The position numbers were made by a program, and so were the translations under genes. The notes under the pieces are model-generated. The model was not told where the DNA came from, made no database searches, and saw nothing but the letters and a program-made list of their open reading frames with translations. A stretch of 48,755 nt of DNA, from positions 1 through 48,755 of the forward strand of contig JAPKYT010000077.1 of NCBI GenBank assembly GCA_026394155.1, given 5' to 3'. Numbering within the stretch: position 1 is the first letter of the stretch; the number at the start of each line of letters is the position of its first letter. The stretch comes from a bacterium. GTDB lineage: Bacteria > Electryoneota > RPQS01. Positions 34,778 through 42,974 of this stretch are shown piece after piece.

Positions 34778-35635
34778 ATGCATCGGGATTCGTGGATGCG
34801 CACGCTTGTTCTTGGTGCCATGCTTCCGGCTGCCCTTCTTTTCGCGGGGTGCCAGCCTGAGAAGCTCGCTTCCGTATGGTACAGCTCATCGTCTGTGCGG
34901 GCAAGCGAACGCGATTGGTGGAATCTGCCGGCTTACCGGGTGAAAAACTTCGCCGGAAGAATCACGGTCGTCAACGACAGCAGCGAAATGTGCCTCGGGC
35001 TTTATTCATCTGACCGGCATCTGGCAAGCAGGCTGAGAGGCAGCGGACTCACGGTGTGGCTGACCAACGCGCAGAACAAGTCCGAGAAACTGGGCATCCG
35101 CTATCCGATCGGCAGGCAAAAAGGAGAAAGAGGATTCCGCCCCAACCGGTTTCTTCCCAGTGCGAACCTGCCGCCTTCCGAGATGCACGCGATGTTCGAG
35201 ATGCAGAACGATGAGATCGAGATCCTCGCCGAGGACTCGACTCGAAGCGGAAGGAAATCCGTTGACGAAGCCGAACAATTAGGTGTGAGTGCGCAGCTCT
35301 CCGAGGCGGACAGCGCCGTCGGGTACCTGTTGATCATCAAAATGACCGAGCTTGCTTCATGGCTAAGACCGGGATCGAAAGTGCTTCTTGAGATAGAATC
35401 GCCTGTCATGGAACGCCCGAAGCCCGGAGCCGGGGGATTCTCAGATGAGCGCGGCGGGGGACGAGGAGGCATGCCGCCCAGCGGCGGCGGAGGAGGCTTC
35501 CCGCCCGGAGGCGGCCGAGGTGGCCAGCACCGAGGCGGGCTTGGAGGCAGAGGCCATCAAGACGATGCGATTTCCTCCGACCGCGCCATCCGTTTGTCGT
35601 TCATCATTGATCTGGCCGTGAAGCCGGCATCCTGA
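34778..35635 (+). CDS. Gly-rich lipoprotein of unknown function
   Basis: Start at ATG 34778, preceded by a strong GGAGGTAA; the ORF-track start is upstream without an RBS. 285 residues. Residues 1-24 are a lipoprotein signal with lipobox LFAGC. The middle (about 30-205) is a mixed alpha/beta domain with no recognised family. Residues about 215-262 are a low-complexity Gly/Arg/Pro region (GGGRGGMPPSGGGGGFPPGG), then a final beta strand (AIRLSFIIDLAVKP). The Gly-rich segment may span the cell wall space or be sticky. A strong terminator follows, so it is monocistronic. Confidence 0.7.
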   Translation: MHRDSWMRTLVLGAMLPAALLFAGCQPEKLASVWYSSSSVRASERDWWNLPAYRVKNFAGRITVVNDSSEMCLGLYSSDRHLASRLRGSGLTVWLTNAQNKSEKLGIRYPIGRQKGERGFRPNRFLPSANLPPSEMHAMFEMQNDEIEILAEDSTRSGRKSVDEAEQLGVSAQLSEADSAVGYLLIIKMTELASWLRPGSKVLLEIESPVMERPKPGAGGFSDERGGGRGGMPPSGGGGGFPPGGGRGGQHRGGLGGRGHQDDAISSDRAIRLSFIIDLAVKPAS

Positions 35636-35681
35636 GACGGCCCCCGGACTTGTTCGCGCCGCGCGGAAGGCTCGCAGTGAG

Positions 35682-35719
35682 GAACAGATCGGCAGTGCAT
35701 GCCGATCTGTTCATTTTTC
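35682..35719 (+). terminator. Rho-independent terminator
   Basis: Perfect 13-bp stem GAACAGATCGGCA/TGCCGATCTGTTC with a 5-nt loop followed by ATTTTTCT. Ends the lipoprotein transcript and insulates the ars locus. Confidence 0.92.
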
Positions 35720-35804
35720 TGGTGGTCAAATGGCACCTGCGAGGCTTGTAACAAACGAGATAATAATAATTTGACGTTGTTTTCGCGGACATGCCAAGAA
35801 GCAC

Positions 35805-35833
35805 TTGCTTTTAACCGTTTACACGGTTATATT
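35805..35833 (+). promoter_or_regulatory. Promoter of the arsenic operon
   Basis: TTGCTT (35805-35810), 17-bp spacer, TATATT (35828-35833), about 25 bp before the arsR start. The ArsR-type dyad fills the spacer, so repression by blocking RNA polymerase is expected. Confidence 0.75.
35812..35829. promoter_or_regulatory. Putative ArsR operator
   Basis: 7-bp inverted repeat TAACCGT-TTAC-ACGGTTA between the -35 and -10 boxes. Position and symmetry fit an ArsR/SmtB dimer site. The repressor gene is directly downstream. Confidence 0.7.
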
Positions 35834-35858
35834 CATTCCCGAACAAGAGGTGTTACCC

Positions 35859-36257
35859 ATGAGAGATCTCGCCCACATTTTCAGAGCCTTGGCCGATGAG
35901 ACGCGGCTCAAGATGCTGGGACTGATGTTGAAACACCGCGAGCTGTGCGTCTGCGACTTCGTGAAAGTGCTGGAGATTACTCAGTCCAAAGCCTCGCGTC
36001 ATCTCCGCTACCTGCTTCATGCGGGTCTGCTCAGCGACCGCCGCGACGGTGTCTGGGCACACTACCGCATCGCGGACGACTTGCCGCACTCCGAGCGCGC
36101 GGCGGTTCTTGACATGGTGGAAAAACTCCTGCAGGCACGAGGCCTTGACCAATTGGAGAACTCTCTGCGCCAATGGCTGCGGGAAAAACAGGGGCGCGCG
36201 GAATCGGCTTGCACCCTCGGCACGGATGTCACAGACGGCGCGGGAGCACTTTCGTGA
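35859..36257 (+). CDS. arsR: ArsR-family arsenic-responsive repressor
   Basis: I use ATG 35859 with AAGAGG upstream; 132 residues. Winged helix: [16 protein letters not shown] (about 8-23), metal-sensing ELCVCDFV (about 27-34; the classical ELCVCDL As(III)/Sb(III) site in helix alpha3), recognition helix [18 protein letters not shown] (about 41-58) and wing [12 protein letters not shown]. Binding of As(III) to the CxC Cys residues would release the operator seen in the promoter. The C-terminal 35 residues ([17 protein letters not shown]...) are an extension. Its stop overlaps the GTG start of the permease by 4 bp (GTGA). Confidence 0.93.
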   Translation: MRDLAHIFRALADETRLKMLGLMLKHRELCVCDFVKVLEITQSKASRHLRYLLHAGLLSDRRDGVWAHYRIADDLPHSERAAVLDMVEKLLQARGLDQLENSLRQWLREKQGRAESACTLGTDVTDGAGALS

Positions 36258-37321
36258 GTGAACACTCCCCAAGCGTTGCCCGCCGCCTGTCCTTCTTGGA
36301 CCGCTACCTGACCCTGTGGATCTTTGCGGCGATGGCGGCAGGCGTGGGATTGGGATTTGTGTTTCCGGGCGTTGTGCCGTTTCTGGATCGCTTCAGCGTG
36401 GGCACGACCTCGATCCCGATTGCCATTGGCTTGATCCTCATGATGTATCCTCCTCTGGCGAAAGTGCGCTACGAGGAACTGGGAGAAGTCTTTCGCAATT
36501 GGCGGATTCTCAGCCTTTCGCTAATTCAGAATTGGGTAATTGGCCCGATTCTGATGTTTGCGCTGGCGTTGATTTTCTTGCGCGGTTACCCTGAGTACAT
36601 GGTGGGACTGATTCTGATCGGCCTTGCGCGCTGCATTGCCATGGTCATTGTCTGGAATGAGCTGGCCAAGGGCGACACCGAATACGCGGCCGGGCTGGTA
36701 GCTTTCAATTCCATTTTTCAGGTGCTGTTCTACTCCGTCTATGCGTATGTCTTTATCACGCTACTTCCGCCGCTCTTTGGCCTCTCGGGCACGGTAGTTC
36801 ATATCACCATCGGACAGATTGCCAAGAGTGTGTTCATCTACCTTGGCCTGCCTTTCATCGCCGGATTCCTGACGCGGTTCGTTCTGATCCGCATCAAGGA
36901 CAAGGAATGGTACCACCGGAAGTTCATTCCTAAGATCAGCCCCGTCACGCTGATCGCGCTGCTGTTCACGATTGTCGTGATGTTCTCCCTGAAGGGGGAC
37001 GCAATTCTGACCCTGCCCTGGGACGTGGTACGGATCGCCATCCCCCTGCTGATCTACTTCGTACTCATGTTCTTCGTGTCCTTCTGGATGGGCAGAAAAA
37101 TCGGCGCGGATTACTCAAAAACCGCGACGCTTTCCTTCACGGCCGCCTCGAACAACTTCGAGTTGGCCATTGCCGTGGCCATCGCGGTCTTCGGCGTGCA
37201 CTCGGGAGCCGCCTTCGCGGCGGTCATCGGCCCGCTGGTGGAAGTTCCTGTCCTCATCGGTCTGGTCAACGTGGCGCTGCGGTTCAGGAGAAAGTACTTC
37301 TCGACCGCCGAGCCGGGTTAA
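36254..37321 (+). CDS. acr3: ACR3-family arsenite efflux permease
   Basis: GTG 36254 overlaps the arsR stop; this start gives 355 residues (the ORF-track start is inside arsR). About ten hydrophobic segments. The conserved ACR3 motif with the essential Cys is [19 protein letters not shown] (about 128-146), and the second conserved helix reads [22 protein letters not shown] (about 294-315). It extrudes As(OH)3 through the inner membrane. The last residues, STAEPG, and the stop codon are supplied by a dispersed repeat and the edge of a miniature element, so the native C-terminus has been replaced, probably without loss of function because the final helix is complete. Confidence 0.93.
   Translation: MSEHSPSVARRLSFLDRYLTLWIFAAMAAGVGLGFVFPGVVPFLDRFSVGTTSIPIAIGLILMMYPPLAKVRYEELGEVFRNWRILSLSLIQNWVIGPILMFALALIFLRGYPEYMVGLILIGLARCIAMVIVWNELAKGDTEYAAGLVAFNSIFQVLFYSVYAYVFITLLPPLFGLSGTVVHITIGQIAKSVFIYLGLPFIAGFLTRFVLIRIKDKEWYHRKFIPKISPVTLIALLFTIVVMFSLKGDAILTLPWDVVRIAIPLLIYFVLMFFVSFWMGRKIGADYSKTATLSFTAASNNFELAIAVAIAVFGVHSGAAFAAVIGPLVEVPVLIGLVNVALRFRRKYFSTAEPG
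37304..37318 (+). repeat. Partial copy of GCCGAGCCGGGT repeat in acr3 end
   Basis: ACCGCCGAGCCGGGT is identical to the start of the two full repeat cores at 37358 and 37526 and lies inside the acr3 coding end. It is followed directly by TAA and the left end of the miniature element. Confidence 0.6.
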
Positions 37322-37484
37322 GAGCCTATCTTGAAATAAGGAAACGCGACCCTTTTTCCGCCGAGCCGGGTCAGTCTTCGCCACCCGGCCGGAATCGGGA
37401 TTGCGCAAATCGAGAACAGTGTAAGAGTTGAGTCATCTGTTCAACTCTCCGAGTGCCGCCTTCACTTTATTTCGAGATAGGCCC
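37322..37484. mobile_element. Miniature inverted-repeat element (MITE-like), 163 bp
   Basis: Left end GAGCCTATCTTGAAATAA; right end TTATTTCGAGATAGGCCC is its inverted copy (two or three mismatches). TAA flanks both sides (37319-37321 and 37485-37487), consistent with a 3-bp target duplication of the kind made by some IS5-group elements. It has no coding capacity and contains a GCCGGGT/ACCCGGC hairpin core. It sits between acr3 and the DUF318 permease gene within the ars operon. Confidence 0.65.
37358..37399 (+). repeat. Dispersed hairpin repeat, copy 1
   Basis: CCGCCGAGCCGGGTCAGTCT... to ...GGCCGGAATCGGG, with internal stem GCCGGGT/ACCCGGC. About 42 bp, nearly identical to copies at 37526 and 47048 (reverse). 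Confidence 0.75.
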
Positions 37485-37487
37485 TAA

Positions 37488-37567
37488 GAGCCTATCTTGA
37501 AATAACGAAAGGGCTGGTTTCTTGACCGCCGAGCCGGGTCAGTCTTCGCCACCCGGCCGGAATCGGG
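37488..37567 (+). repeat. Second, left-half copy of the MITE plus repeat core
   Basis: GAGCCTATCTTGAAATAA recurs right after the first element's TAA, followed by a different 20-bp spacer and the repeat core (37526-37567) identical to copy 1. The right inverted end is missing, so it is a truncated or nested copy; the permease gene starts 85 bp later. Confidence 0.65.
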
Positions 37568-37652
37568 TCGCCCAGATGGAGTAAGAGCCGTGCCTGAAGG
37601 GCAACGCGCCGACCCTCGTGACCTCATGTGAAATCCCGAACATCGAGTCCGT

Positions 37653-38951
37653 ATGAACTGGAAGTCCGAGTGGAAGCCTCTGGCCATTATCGTCGTCGTC
37701 TTTCTTGCAGCGTTCCATCTGCCCACCGGAGTGCCGCGCTTTGACAATGCGGTCGGCGAATCCCTGCAATTGGTTCGCTGGTATGCTCGCGAGCATGTCA
37801 TTCTGTGTCTGATCCCCGCCTTCTTCATCGCCGGGGCCATCGGAGTGTTCGTGCGGCAGGAATCGGTCATGCGCTATCTGGGAGCGAAGGCCAACAAAGT
37901 CTTGGCCTATGGAGTAGCCTCGGTCTCCGGCACCGTCTTGGCCGTTTGCTCGTGCACGGTGCTGCCGCTCTTTGCCGGCATCTATCGCATGGGCGCCGGA
38001 CTCGGCCCGGCTTCTGCCTTTCTCTATTCGGGTCCCGCCATCAACGTTTTGGCGATCGTTCTCACCGCCCGCGTTCTGGGTATCGAGTTGGGAACGGCAC
38101 GCGCGATCGGCGCCGTCGTGTTCAGCATTCTCGTCGGTCTGGCCATGCACTTCATCTTCCGCAAGGAAGAAACCGCGCGCATGGAAGAGCAAATGAACGC
38201 GCCGGTCCCCGAAGCAACACGCCCGCTGTGGAGAACGGTCATCTACTTCGCGTTGATGATCGCCATTCTGGTTTTTGCCAACTGGGGAAAACCGGGAACG
38301 GATCGAGGTTTCTGGTATGGGGTGTACGCGGCTAAATGGTGGATTACGGGCATTTCGGCACTGTTGTTCGCCGTAGTCCTCGTGAAGTGGTTTGGCGCCG
38401 CGTCGTGGAAGATCACGCTTGCGGCACTTCCCACGGCCTGTCTGGCTGTGATCTTCCCCGAAGCACCTGTGCTCTCGTTTGGAGCCGGGGCGATTGCTCT
38501 GTCCGTCATCACCAGTACGGCAAGTGGTGAATTGAAAGACTGGTTCGACTCGACATGGGGATTTGCAAAACAGATTTTGCCGCTGTTGCTGCTGGGTGTG
38601 TTGGCATCGGGATTCCTGCTCGGCCGACCCGGTCACGACGGAGTGATTCCATCGCACTGGATCAGTGATTCCGTGGGCGGCAATTCGCTGTGGTCCAATT
38701 TCTTCGCGTCGCTGGCGGGAGCGTTCATGTATTTCGCCACTCTCACCGAGGTGCCGATCTTGCAAGGCCTCCTCGGCAGCGGCATGGGACAGGGTCCTGC
38801 TCTCGCTCTGCTGCTCGCCGGCCCCGCACTTTCGCTTCCCAGCATGCTGGTCTTGAGCAGCATCATGGGATTCAAGAAAACGTTCGTGTTCGTTATGCTG
38901 GTGATCATCATGGCGACTATCACCGGCTTGATTTACGGCTCTCTCGCTTGA
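37653..38951 (+). CDS. DUF318/YraQ-type permease (ArsP-related)
   Basis: A 432-residue membrane protein with about ten predicted helices. The family signature is VCSCTVLPLFAGIYRMGAGL followed by SAFLYSGPAINVLAI (about 105-145) and repeated in the second half (GAFMYFATLTEVPILQGLL; AGPALSLPSMLVL), the two-fold repeat of UPF0718 permeases. Relatives include ArsP, which exports trivalent organoarsenicals, and permeases in arsenic islands of unknown substrate. The Cys pair in VCSCT may bind thiophilic metalloid. It lies downstream of the MITE and directly before a CPKC thioredoxin, the pairing commonly seen for this family. Confidence 0.85.
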   Translation: MNWKSEWKPLAIIVVVFLAAFHLPTGVPRFDNAVGESLQLVRWYAREHVILCLIPAFFIAGAIGVFVRQESVMRYLGAKANKVLAYGVASVSGTVLAVCSCTVLPLFAGIYRMGAGLGPASAFLYSGPAINVLAIVLTARVLGIELGTARAIGAVVFSILVGLAMHFIFRKEETARMEEQMNAPVPEATRPLWRTVIYFALMIAILVFANWGKPGTDRGFWYGVYAAKWWITGISALLFAVVLVKWFGAASWKITLAALPTACLAVIFPEAPVLSFGAGAIALSVITSTASGELKDWFDSTWGFAKQILPLLLLGVLASGFLLGRPGHDGVIPSHWISDSVGGNSLWSNFFASLAGAFMYFATLTEVPILQGLLGSGMGQGPALALLLAGPALSLPSMLVLSSIMGFKKTFVFVMLVIIMATITGLIYGSLA

Positions 38952-38966
38952 GCAAGGAGGCATGCC

Positions 38967-39224
38967 ATGCTGAAAATACAAGTGCTCGGAACCGGTTGTC
39001 CCAAGTGCAAAAAGCTGGCGGAAAACGCAGAAATGGCCGCCAATGATCTCGGTCTCGACTATGTCCTCGAAAAAGTCACGGACATCAACGAGATCATGAA
39101 ATTCAAGGTGTGGCAAACGCCGGGCTTGGTGGTGGACGGAGAGGTGAGATCCGCCGGAAAAGTGCTGACGATGGAGGAGATCAAGAAGATTCTCGAAACC
39201 GCCGCGCGGACTCCATCCGCTTAG
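38967..39224 (+). CDS. Small thioredoxin-like redox protein (CPKC)
   Basis: An 85-residue cytoplasmic thioredoxin-fold protein of the redox-active disulfide protein 2/MTH895 type: VLGTGCPKCKKLAENAEMAA (active site CPKC, about 10-13), cis-Pro loop WQTPGLVVDGEV (about 49-60). ATG 38967 has an AGGAGG RBS. These proteins are encoded next to DUF318 permeases and probably reduce the permease or its metalloid substrate. 15 bp after the permease gene. Confidence 0.92.
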   Translation: MLKIQVLGTGCPKCKKLAENAEMAANDLGLDYVLEKVTDINEIMKFKVWQTPGLVVDGEVRSAGKVLTMEEIKKILETAARTPSA

Positions 39225-39258
39225 GATGTCCAGACCTGAGAGTCACGAGAGGTGTGTC

Positions 39259-39657
39259 ATGAACAAGCGCATTTGCGCGGGCGCGGCGATTTTGGCGTTG
39301 GCGGTTCTCTTTCTTTCTTGCGGCACTGCCGACACGGGCAAAGGTTCACCGCCGCGCGTTCTACAGGGCGAGGCCAGAATCACCTTCATCGAACTCGGAT
39401 CGGTGACCTGCATTCCCTGCAAGCAGATGAAGCCGGTCATGGAGTCCATTGAGAAACGCTATGCCGGTCAGGTGAAGGTGGTCTTTTACGACGTCTGGAA
39501 GGACAAACGTCCCGCCGAACAATACAAGATTCGGCTCATTCCGACGCAGGTCTTCCTCGACAAGGACGGCAAGGAACTCCTGCGGCACGAAGGCTTCTTC
39601 GCTGAAGCGGAGATTGACAAGTTCCTCGCCGCGCAAGGCGTGAAGCCCAAAGGGTAG
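39259..39657 (+). CDS. Thioredoxin-family lipoprotein (CIPC)
   Basis: 132 residues from ATG 39259 (GAGAGG upstream). Signal with lipobox LFLSC (Cys about 22), then a thioredoxin fold: ITFIELGSVTCIPCKQMKPV (CIPC about 58-61) and the cis-Pro in IRLIPTQVFLDKDG. It should be anchored at the periplasmic face and exchange electrons with the CcdA-type protein encoded 5 bp downstream. Together they form a reductive relay. Confidence 0.9.
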   Translation: MNKRICAGAAILALAVLFLSCGTADTGKGSPPRVLQGEARITFIELGSVTCIPCKQMKPVMESIEKRYAGQVKVVFYDVWKDKRPAEQYKIRLIPTQVFLDKDGKELLRHEGFFAEAEIDKFLAAQGVKPKG

Positions 39658-39662
39658 AGAGA

Positions 39663-40364
39663 GTGATTCAGCAAACCTTCACCGCGCTGAATGAAGCTCT
39701 GCTCCAGAGTTTCTGGGTGGCGATGCTCGCTTCCGTGACGTGGGGAATCCTGAGCATTCTCCTCAGCCCCTGCCATCTGGCCAGCATTCCGCTTCTGATC
39801 GGATTCATCAGCAGTCAGCAAGTCGCATCCGTCAAGCGCACATTCGTCCTCTCGCTCACCTTTGCCTTCGGCATTCTGCTCACCATCGCCGCCATCGGTC
39901 TCGTTACGGCGGCGCTGGGCCGGCTCATGGGTGACGTCGGCACGGTCGGCACTTATCTGGTCGCCGGCGTGTTCTTTGTCGTCGGCCTTTATCTGATGGG
40001 AGTGGTAAACCTGCCGTGGAGCGGGATGCAGCTTTCGAGCGACCGTAGTTCGGGAGTCGCGGCGGCGCTGATTCTCGGACTCTTGTTCGGAATTGGATTG
40101 GGACCCTGCACGTTCGCTTTCATGGCTCCGGTGCTGGGCGTGGTCTTTCAAACGGCAACCACCAATTTCGCCGGCGCGGTGACCTTGTTGTTCGCCTTCG
40201 CACTCGGGCACTGTGCGGTGATTGTCGCCGCCGGGATGCTGGCCGGGCACATCCAGCGGTATCTGGACTGGTCCGACAAGTCCAGGGTGACTCTCTGGAT
40301 CAAGCGGGTCTGCGGCTTTCTCGTGATTCTCGGCGGAGTGTATATGATTTGGAAGGTGTCGTAG
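39663..40364 (+). CDS. ccdA: CcdA-type transmembrane thiol transporter
   Basis: 233 residues from GTG 39663, with GAGAGAG before it. Six hydrophobic helices in two repeats. The two redox Cys residues are in SILLSPCHLASIPLLIGF (TM1) and GLGPCTFAFMAPVLG (TM4), the DsbD-beta/CcdA signature. It transfers electrons from cytoplasmic thioredoxin across the membrane to the adjacent lipoprotein thioredoxin. In this locus it probably supports ArsF or the efflux proteins rather than cytochrome c maturation. Confidence 0.92.
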   Translation: MIQQTFTALNEALLQSFWVAMLASVTWGILSILLSPCHLASIPLLIGFISSQQVASVKRTFVLSLTFAFGILLTIAAIGLVTAALGRLMGDVGTVGTYLVAGVFFVVGLYLMGVVNLPWSGMQLSSDRSSGVAAALILGLLFGIGLGPCTFAFMAPVLGVVFQTATTNFAGAVTLLFAFALGHCAVIVAAGMLAGHIQRYLDWSDKSRVTLWIKRVCGFLVILGGVYMIWKVS

Positions 40365-40386
40365 CGACGGAACCTCGAACTGCACT

Positions 40387-40857
40387 ATGACTCAACACAG
40401 GATGTTCTTCCCGGTGACAGCGCTGGTCATTGCGGCTCTCATGCTGCCCGGCGCAGGCGGCTCCTTCGCGGAGGAGTTGGCCGTCGCGCCGGACACGGCC
40501 TTGCCGAGCATTCCCCATGATGGTCACGTGGTCGTGGCCTACTACTTCTATACCACGCTGCGCTGCGAGAATTGCCTGCGAATCGAGACCTGGTCGAAGC
40601 AGGCTCTTGATAGCGCCTTTGTCGAACAACAATCCGCCGGTTTGCTGTGGTGGCGGCCGCTGAATACGGACCTGAACCCGTACGCGCACTTCACCACCGA
40701 CTACAAACTCGAGCGAAAGTCGCTGGTCATCGCCGAGTTCGAAGATGGCGAACAGGTGCGATGGAAGAAATGCGAGAGCGTTTGGGATCTGTTAGAGGAC
40801 AAGCCGGGATTCGCCGCCTATATCCAAACGGAGGTGAGCGAGTACTTGTCCCCGTAA
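40387..40857 (+). CDS. arsF: ArsF-family thioredoxin-like exported protein
   Basis: 156 residues. Residues 1-28 are a signal peptide. The mature part carries the ArsF-family motif YYFYTTLRCENCLRIETWS (CENC, about 57-75), followed by NPYAHFTTDYKLERKSLVIAEFEDGEQVRWKK, a thioredoxin-like core with a conserved family tail. The annotation nitrophenyl-nitroreductase subunit ArsF is historical; proteins of this type are found in arsenic gene clusters with CcdA and small thioredoxins. Its job is unproven; a periplasmic arsenic-linked thiol reductase is plausible. Last gene of the ars operon. Confidence 0.85.
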   Translation: MTQHRMFFPVTALVIAALMLPGAGGSFAEELAVAPDTALPSIPHDGHVVVAYYFYTTLRCENCLRIETWSKQALDSAFVEQQSAGLLWWRPLNTDLNPYAHFTTDYKLERKSLVIAEFEDGEQVRWKKCESVWDLLEDKPGFAAYIQTEVSEYLSP

Positions 40858-41004
40858 GCGATGTATCGCCGTCGTCGCCTGCTCGCCAGCGCTGTACAGA
40901 TGTTCAATCCGTTCCCAAGCCCTCGCCCATCGGGGGCTTTGCTCATCTCCACGAAATTGCTATATTGCGGCAAGATCAAAAGTTCCAGCCCGCGAGAAGA
41001 GTGA

Positions 41005-41823
41005 ATGTCAAGAACCTCCATTGATAGTTGGACGGAGCGACCCGCGCGGACATTCCGCAAGGTCGTTTGCATCATGCCCGCCTACAACGCCGAGACGACT
41101 CTGGAGAAAACCTACCTTTCCATCCCCGAAGGTTGCGTGGCCGAGTTCATTCTCACGGACGACGGCAGCAAGGACCGGACGGTGGAAATCGCCGAGCGGC
41201 TGGGGATGACTGTGATCCGGCACGAAAACAACCGCGGCTACGGCGCGAATCAGAAGACCTGCTACGACGCGGCGCTGGAGCGCGGTGCCGACGCGGTGGT
41301 GATGATTCACCCCGACTACCAGTATGACGGTCGCGTGACCCCGCACGCGGTGGGTCTTCTGGCCGCCGGTACCTGCGACGTGATCCTCGGCTCGCGCATC
41401 CGCACGCGGCGCGAGACTCTCGAAGGCGGCATGCCCGTCTACAAGTACATCAGCAACCGCCTGCTGACGACCTTCGAGAACGTCGCTTTGGGACAAAATC
41501 TCGGCGATTTTCACTCCGGATTCCGGGCTTATGTACGTGAGGTGCTCGAGACCGTCAACTACCATGCGAACTCTGATGACTTTGTGTTTGACTCGGAGTT
41601 TCTCGCACAATGCGTCTACCACGGATTCCGGCTCGGCGACATACCGATTCCGACGCGATATTTCCATGAGGCCTCGTCCATCAACTTCGGTCGCAGCCTG
41701 ACGTATGGCTTGCAGACCGTGGCTGTGATGGGGAAGTACTGGATGGTGAAAGCCGGTGCCGCTCACAGCCGGCTTTTCAATCTCAATCCCGCACATCCTT
41801 CCCACAGCCCGGAGACGGCATGA
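41005..41823 (+). CDS. Family 2 glycosyltransferase
   Basis: 272-residue GT-A enzyme of the dolichyl-phosphate-mannose-synthase-like group: [17 protein letters not shown] (about 25-41), nucleotide-binding [12 protein letters not shown] (about 48-59), metal-binding HPDYQYD (about 101-107) and acceptor-side [10 protein letters not shown]. No C-terminal membrane helices, so it acts on the cytoplasmic face and is likely to build a polyprenyl-linked or surface sugar. ATG 41005 follows GAGAAGAGTGA. It stands apart from the ars genes by 147 bp and is probably a separate unit. Confidence 0.9.
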   Translation: MSRTSIDSWTERPARTFRKVVCIMPAYNAETTLEKTYLSIPEGCVAEFILTDDGSKDRTVEIAERLGMTVIRHENNRGYGANQKTCYDAALERGADAVVMIHPDYQYDGRVTPHAVGLLAAGTCDVILGSRIRTRRETLEGGMPVYKYISNRLLTTFENVALGQNLGDFHSGFRAYVREVLETVNYHANSDDFVFDSEFLAQCVYHGFRLGDIPIPTRYFHEASSINFGRSLTYGLQTVAVMGKYWMVKAGAAHSRLFNLNPAHPSHSPETA

Positions 41824-41926
41824 AAGGCGGCTTTCTCTCGCCTCGTTTCATCCTTCAGAATGATGCTCCTTTCTACCAGCCGATTTTCTCTCACCACACC
41901 GGAGAACGTCCACTCCAGAAGAAGAA

Positions 41927-41951
41927 CGGCCTTGCGAAGAATGCAAGGCCG
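41927..41951. terminator. Bidirectional terminator between convergent genes
   Basis: Perfect 9-bp stem CGGCCTTGC/GCAAGGCCG with a 7-nt loop. On the minus strand it is followed by TTCTTCTTCT. It separates the glycosyltransferase and the methyltransferase. Confidence 0.8.
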
Positions 41952-41975
41952 ATGGAGTTCACGTTGCCAAAGTCC

Positions 41976-42893
41976 TCAGAGTGGCTTGACTGCACGGACT
42001 TGAAGCGAGCCTGCGTACGTCAGATCCAGATCATCGGTCGGTTTCTTTCCCTTGAGCCGGTAAGCCATCCGCCAGAGTCCTAGACCAAGTCGGAAAGCGG
42101 TCCGGTCCAGCGCAAGGCTCATACGCCGTACGATTGAGACTTGATTCCAAATCCAGAAACGGGAATGGAGAGCCTCGAGACCCGACCATCCCGGACGAAT
42201 CAGGATTTCCACAAATCCGGCACGGTGCAGCACCTCGCGAACCCCCAAGTGCGACATGTGAAAATAGGATTCGGCATGATACGGCTCCAGAAAGGCGCTT
42301 GACGCCACCAAGGCGCCGCCCTTCTTCAGAACCCGAAAGATTTCCCGGGCGGCCTGAAACGGATCGTACAAGTGTTCGAAGACCGCAATCGAGGTGACCA
42401 CATCGAACTGCTCATCGGCGAACGGCAGTTCGTGTCCGTCGCAAACACAGTCCGTCAACGAACTCGGATAGACGTCGAACGCCGTCACCGAAAACCCGTT
42501 TTCCTCCAGCCAGCGCCGATCGCCGCCGTCCCCGCTTCCGCAGTTCAGAAGCCGCGATCCGGAAACACCGCGAAGGAGCTCCTGCAAGCGGCCCGTTTCC
42601 CAGTGTCTCCGCGCGGCGTTCTTGCCCAGTGCGGCAGGTTCAACCTTGTAGGCAAGAACGTCCTCCGTTTTCAGCGGCGAACGGCTGCTCAGAAATACGG
42701 GAATGCCACCGAATGAGTGTTGCGGAAAGCGCGCCCCACACTTGGCACATTGAAATCCGCTCGGAGCCGTTTTCGCAAGGCCGTCAGCACCGCACTCAAC
42801 ACATCGCAGTGCGAGCGCCAACAGCCCATCAGCGGCCATTTTTTCGGACGCTGCGGGAGTGGTCGTGAGGGATCTGTTTCCGGGCGGACTCAC
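41976..42893 (-). CDS. Class I SAM methyltransferase with Zn-ribbon
   Basis: 305 residues from GTG 42893; ATG 42839 is an alternative start and neither has a clear RBS. An N-terminal zinc ribbon, CVECGADG...FQCAKCGARF (about 31-57), resembles the Trm112-like ribbon fused to several methyltransferases. The Rossmann domain has motif I RLLNCGSGDGGDRRW (about 114-128), acidic strand-2 FDVYPSSLTDCVC and motif IV AVFEHLYDPFQAAREI (about 168-183). The C-terminal 90 residues are helical and hydrophobic in part. Similar proteins modify O-antigen or glycan precursors; next to a GT2 gene this is plausible but not shown. Confidence 0.85.
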   Translation of the reverse strand: MSPPGNRSLTTTPAASEKMAADGLLALALRCVECGADGLAKTAPSGFQCAKCGARFPQHSFGGIPVFLSSRSPLKTEDVLAYKVEPAALGKNAARRHWETGRLQELLRGVSGSRLLNCGSGDGGDRRWLEENGFSVTAFDVYPSSLTDCVCDGHELPFADEQFDVVTSIAVFEHLYDPFQAAREIFRVLKKGGALVASSAFLEPYHAESYFHMSHLGVREVLHRAGFVEILIRPGWSGLEALHSRFWIWNQVSIVRRMSLALDRTAFRLGLGLWRMAYRLKGKKPTDDLDLTYAGSLQVRAVKPL

Positions 42894-42974
42894 CTAAGGC
42901 AAGAACCTACTTTCGTTTGCGTGAAAAAAAGGAGCGAGGCCGCAACAAATCGCCCCGACCTCCTCGGAAAACGG

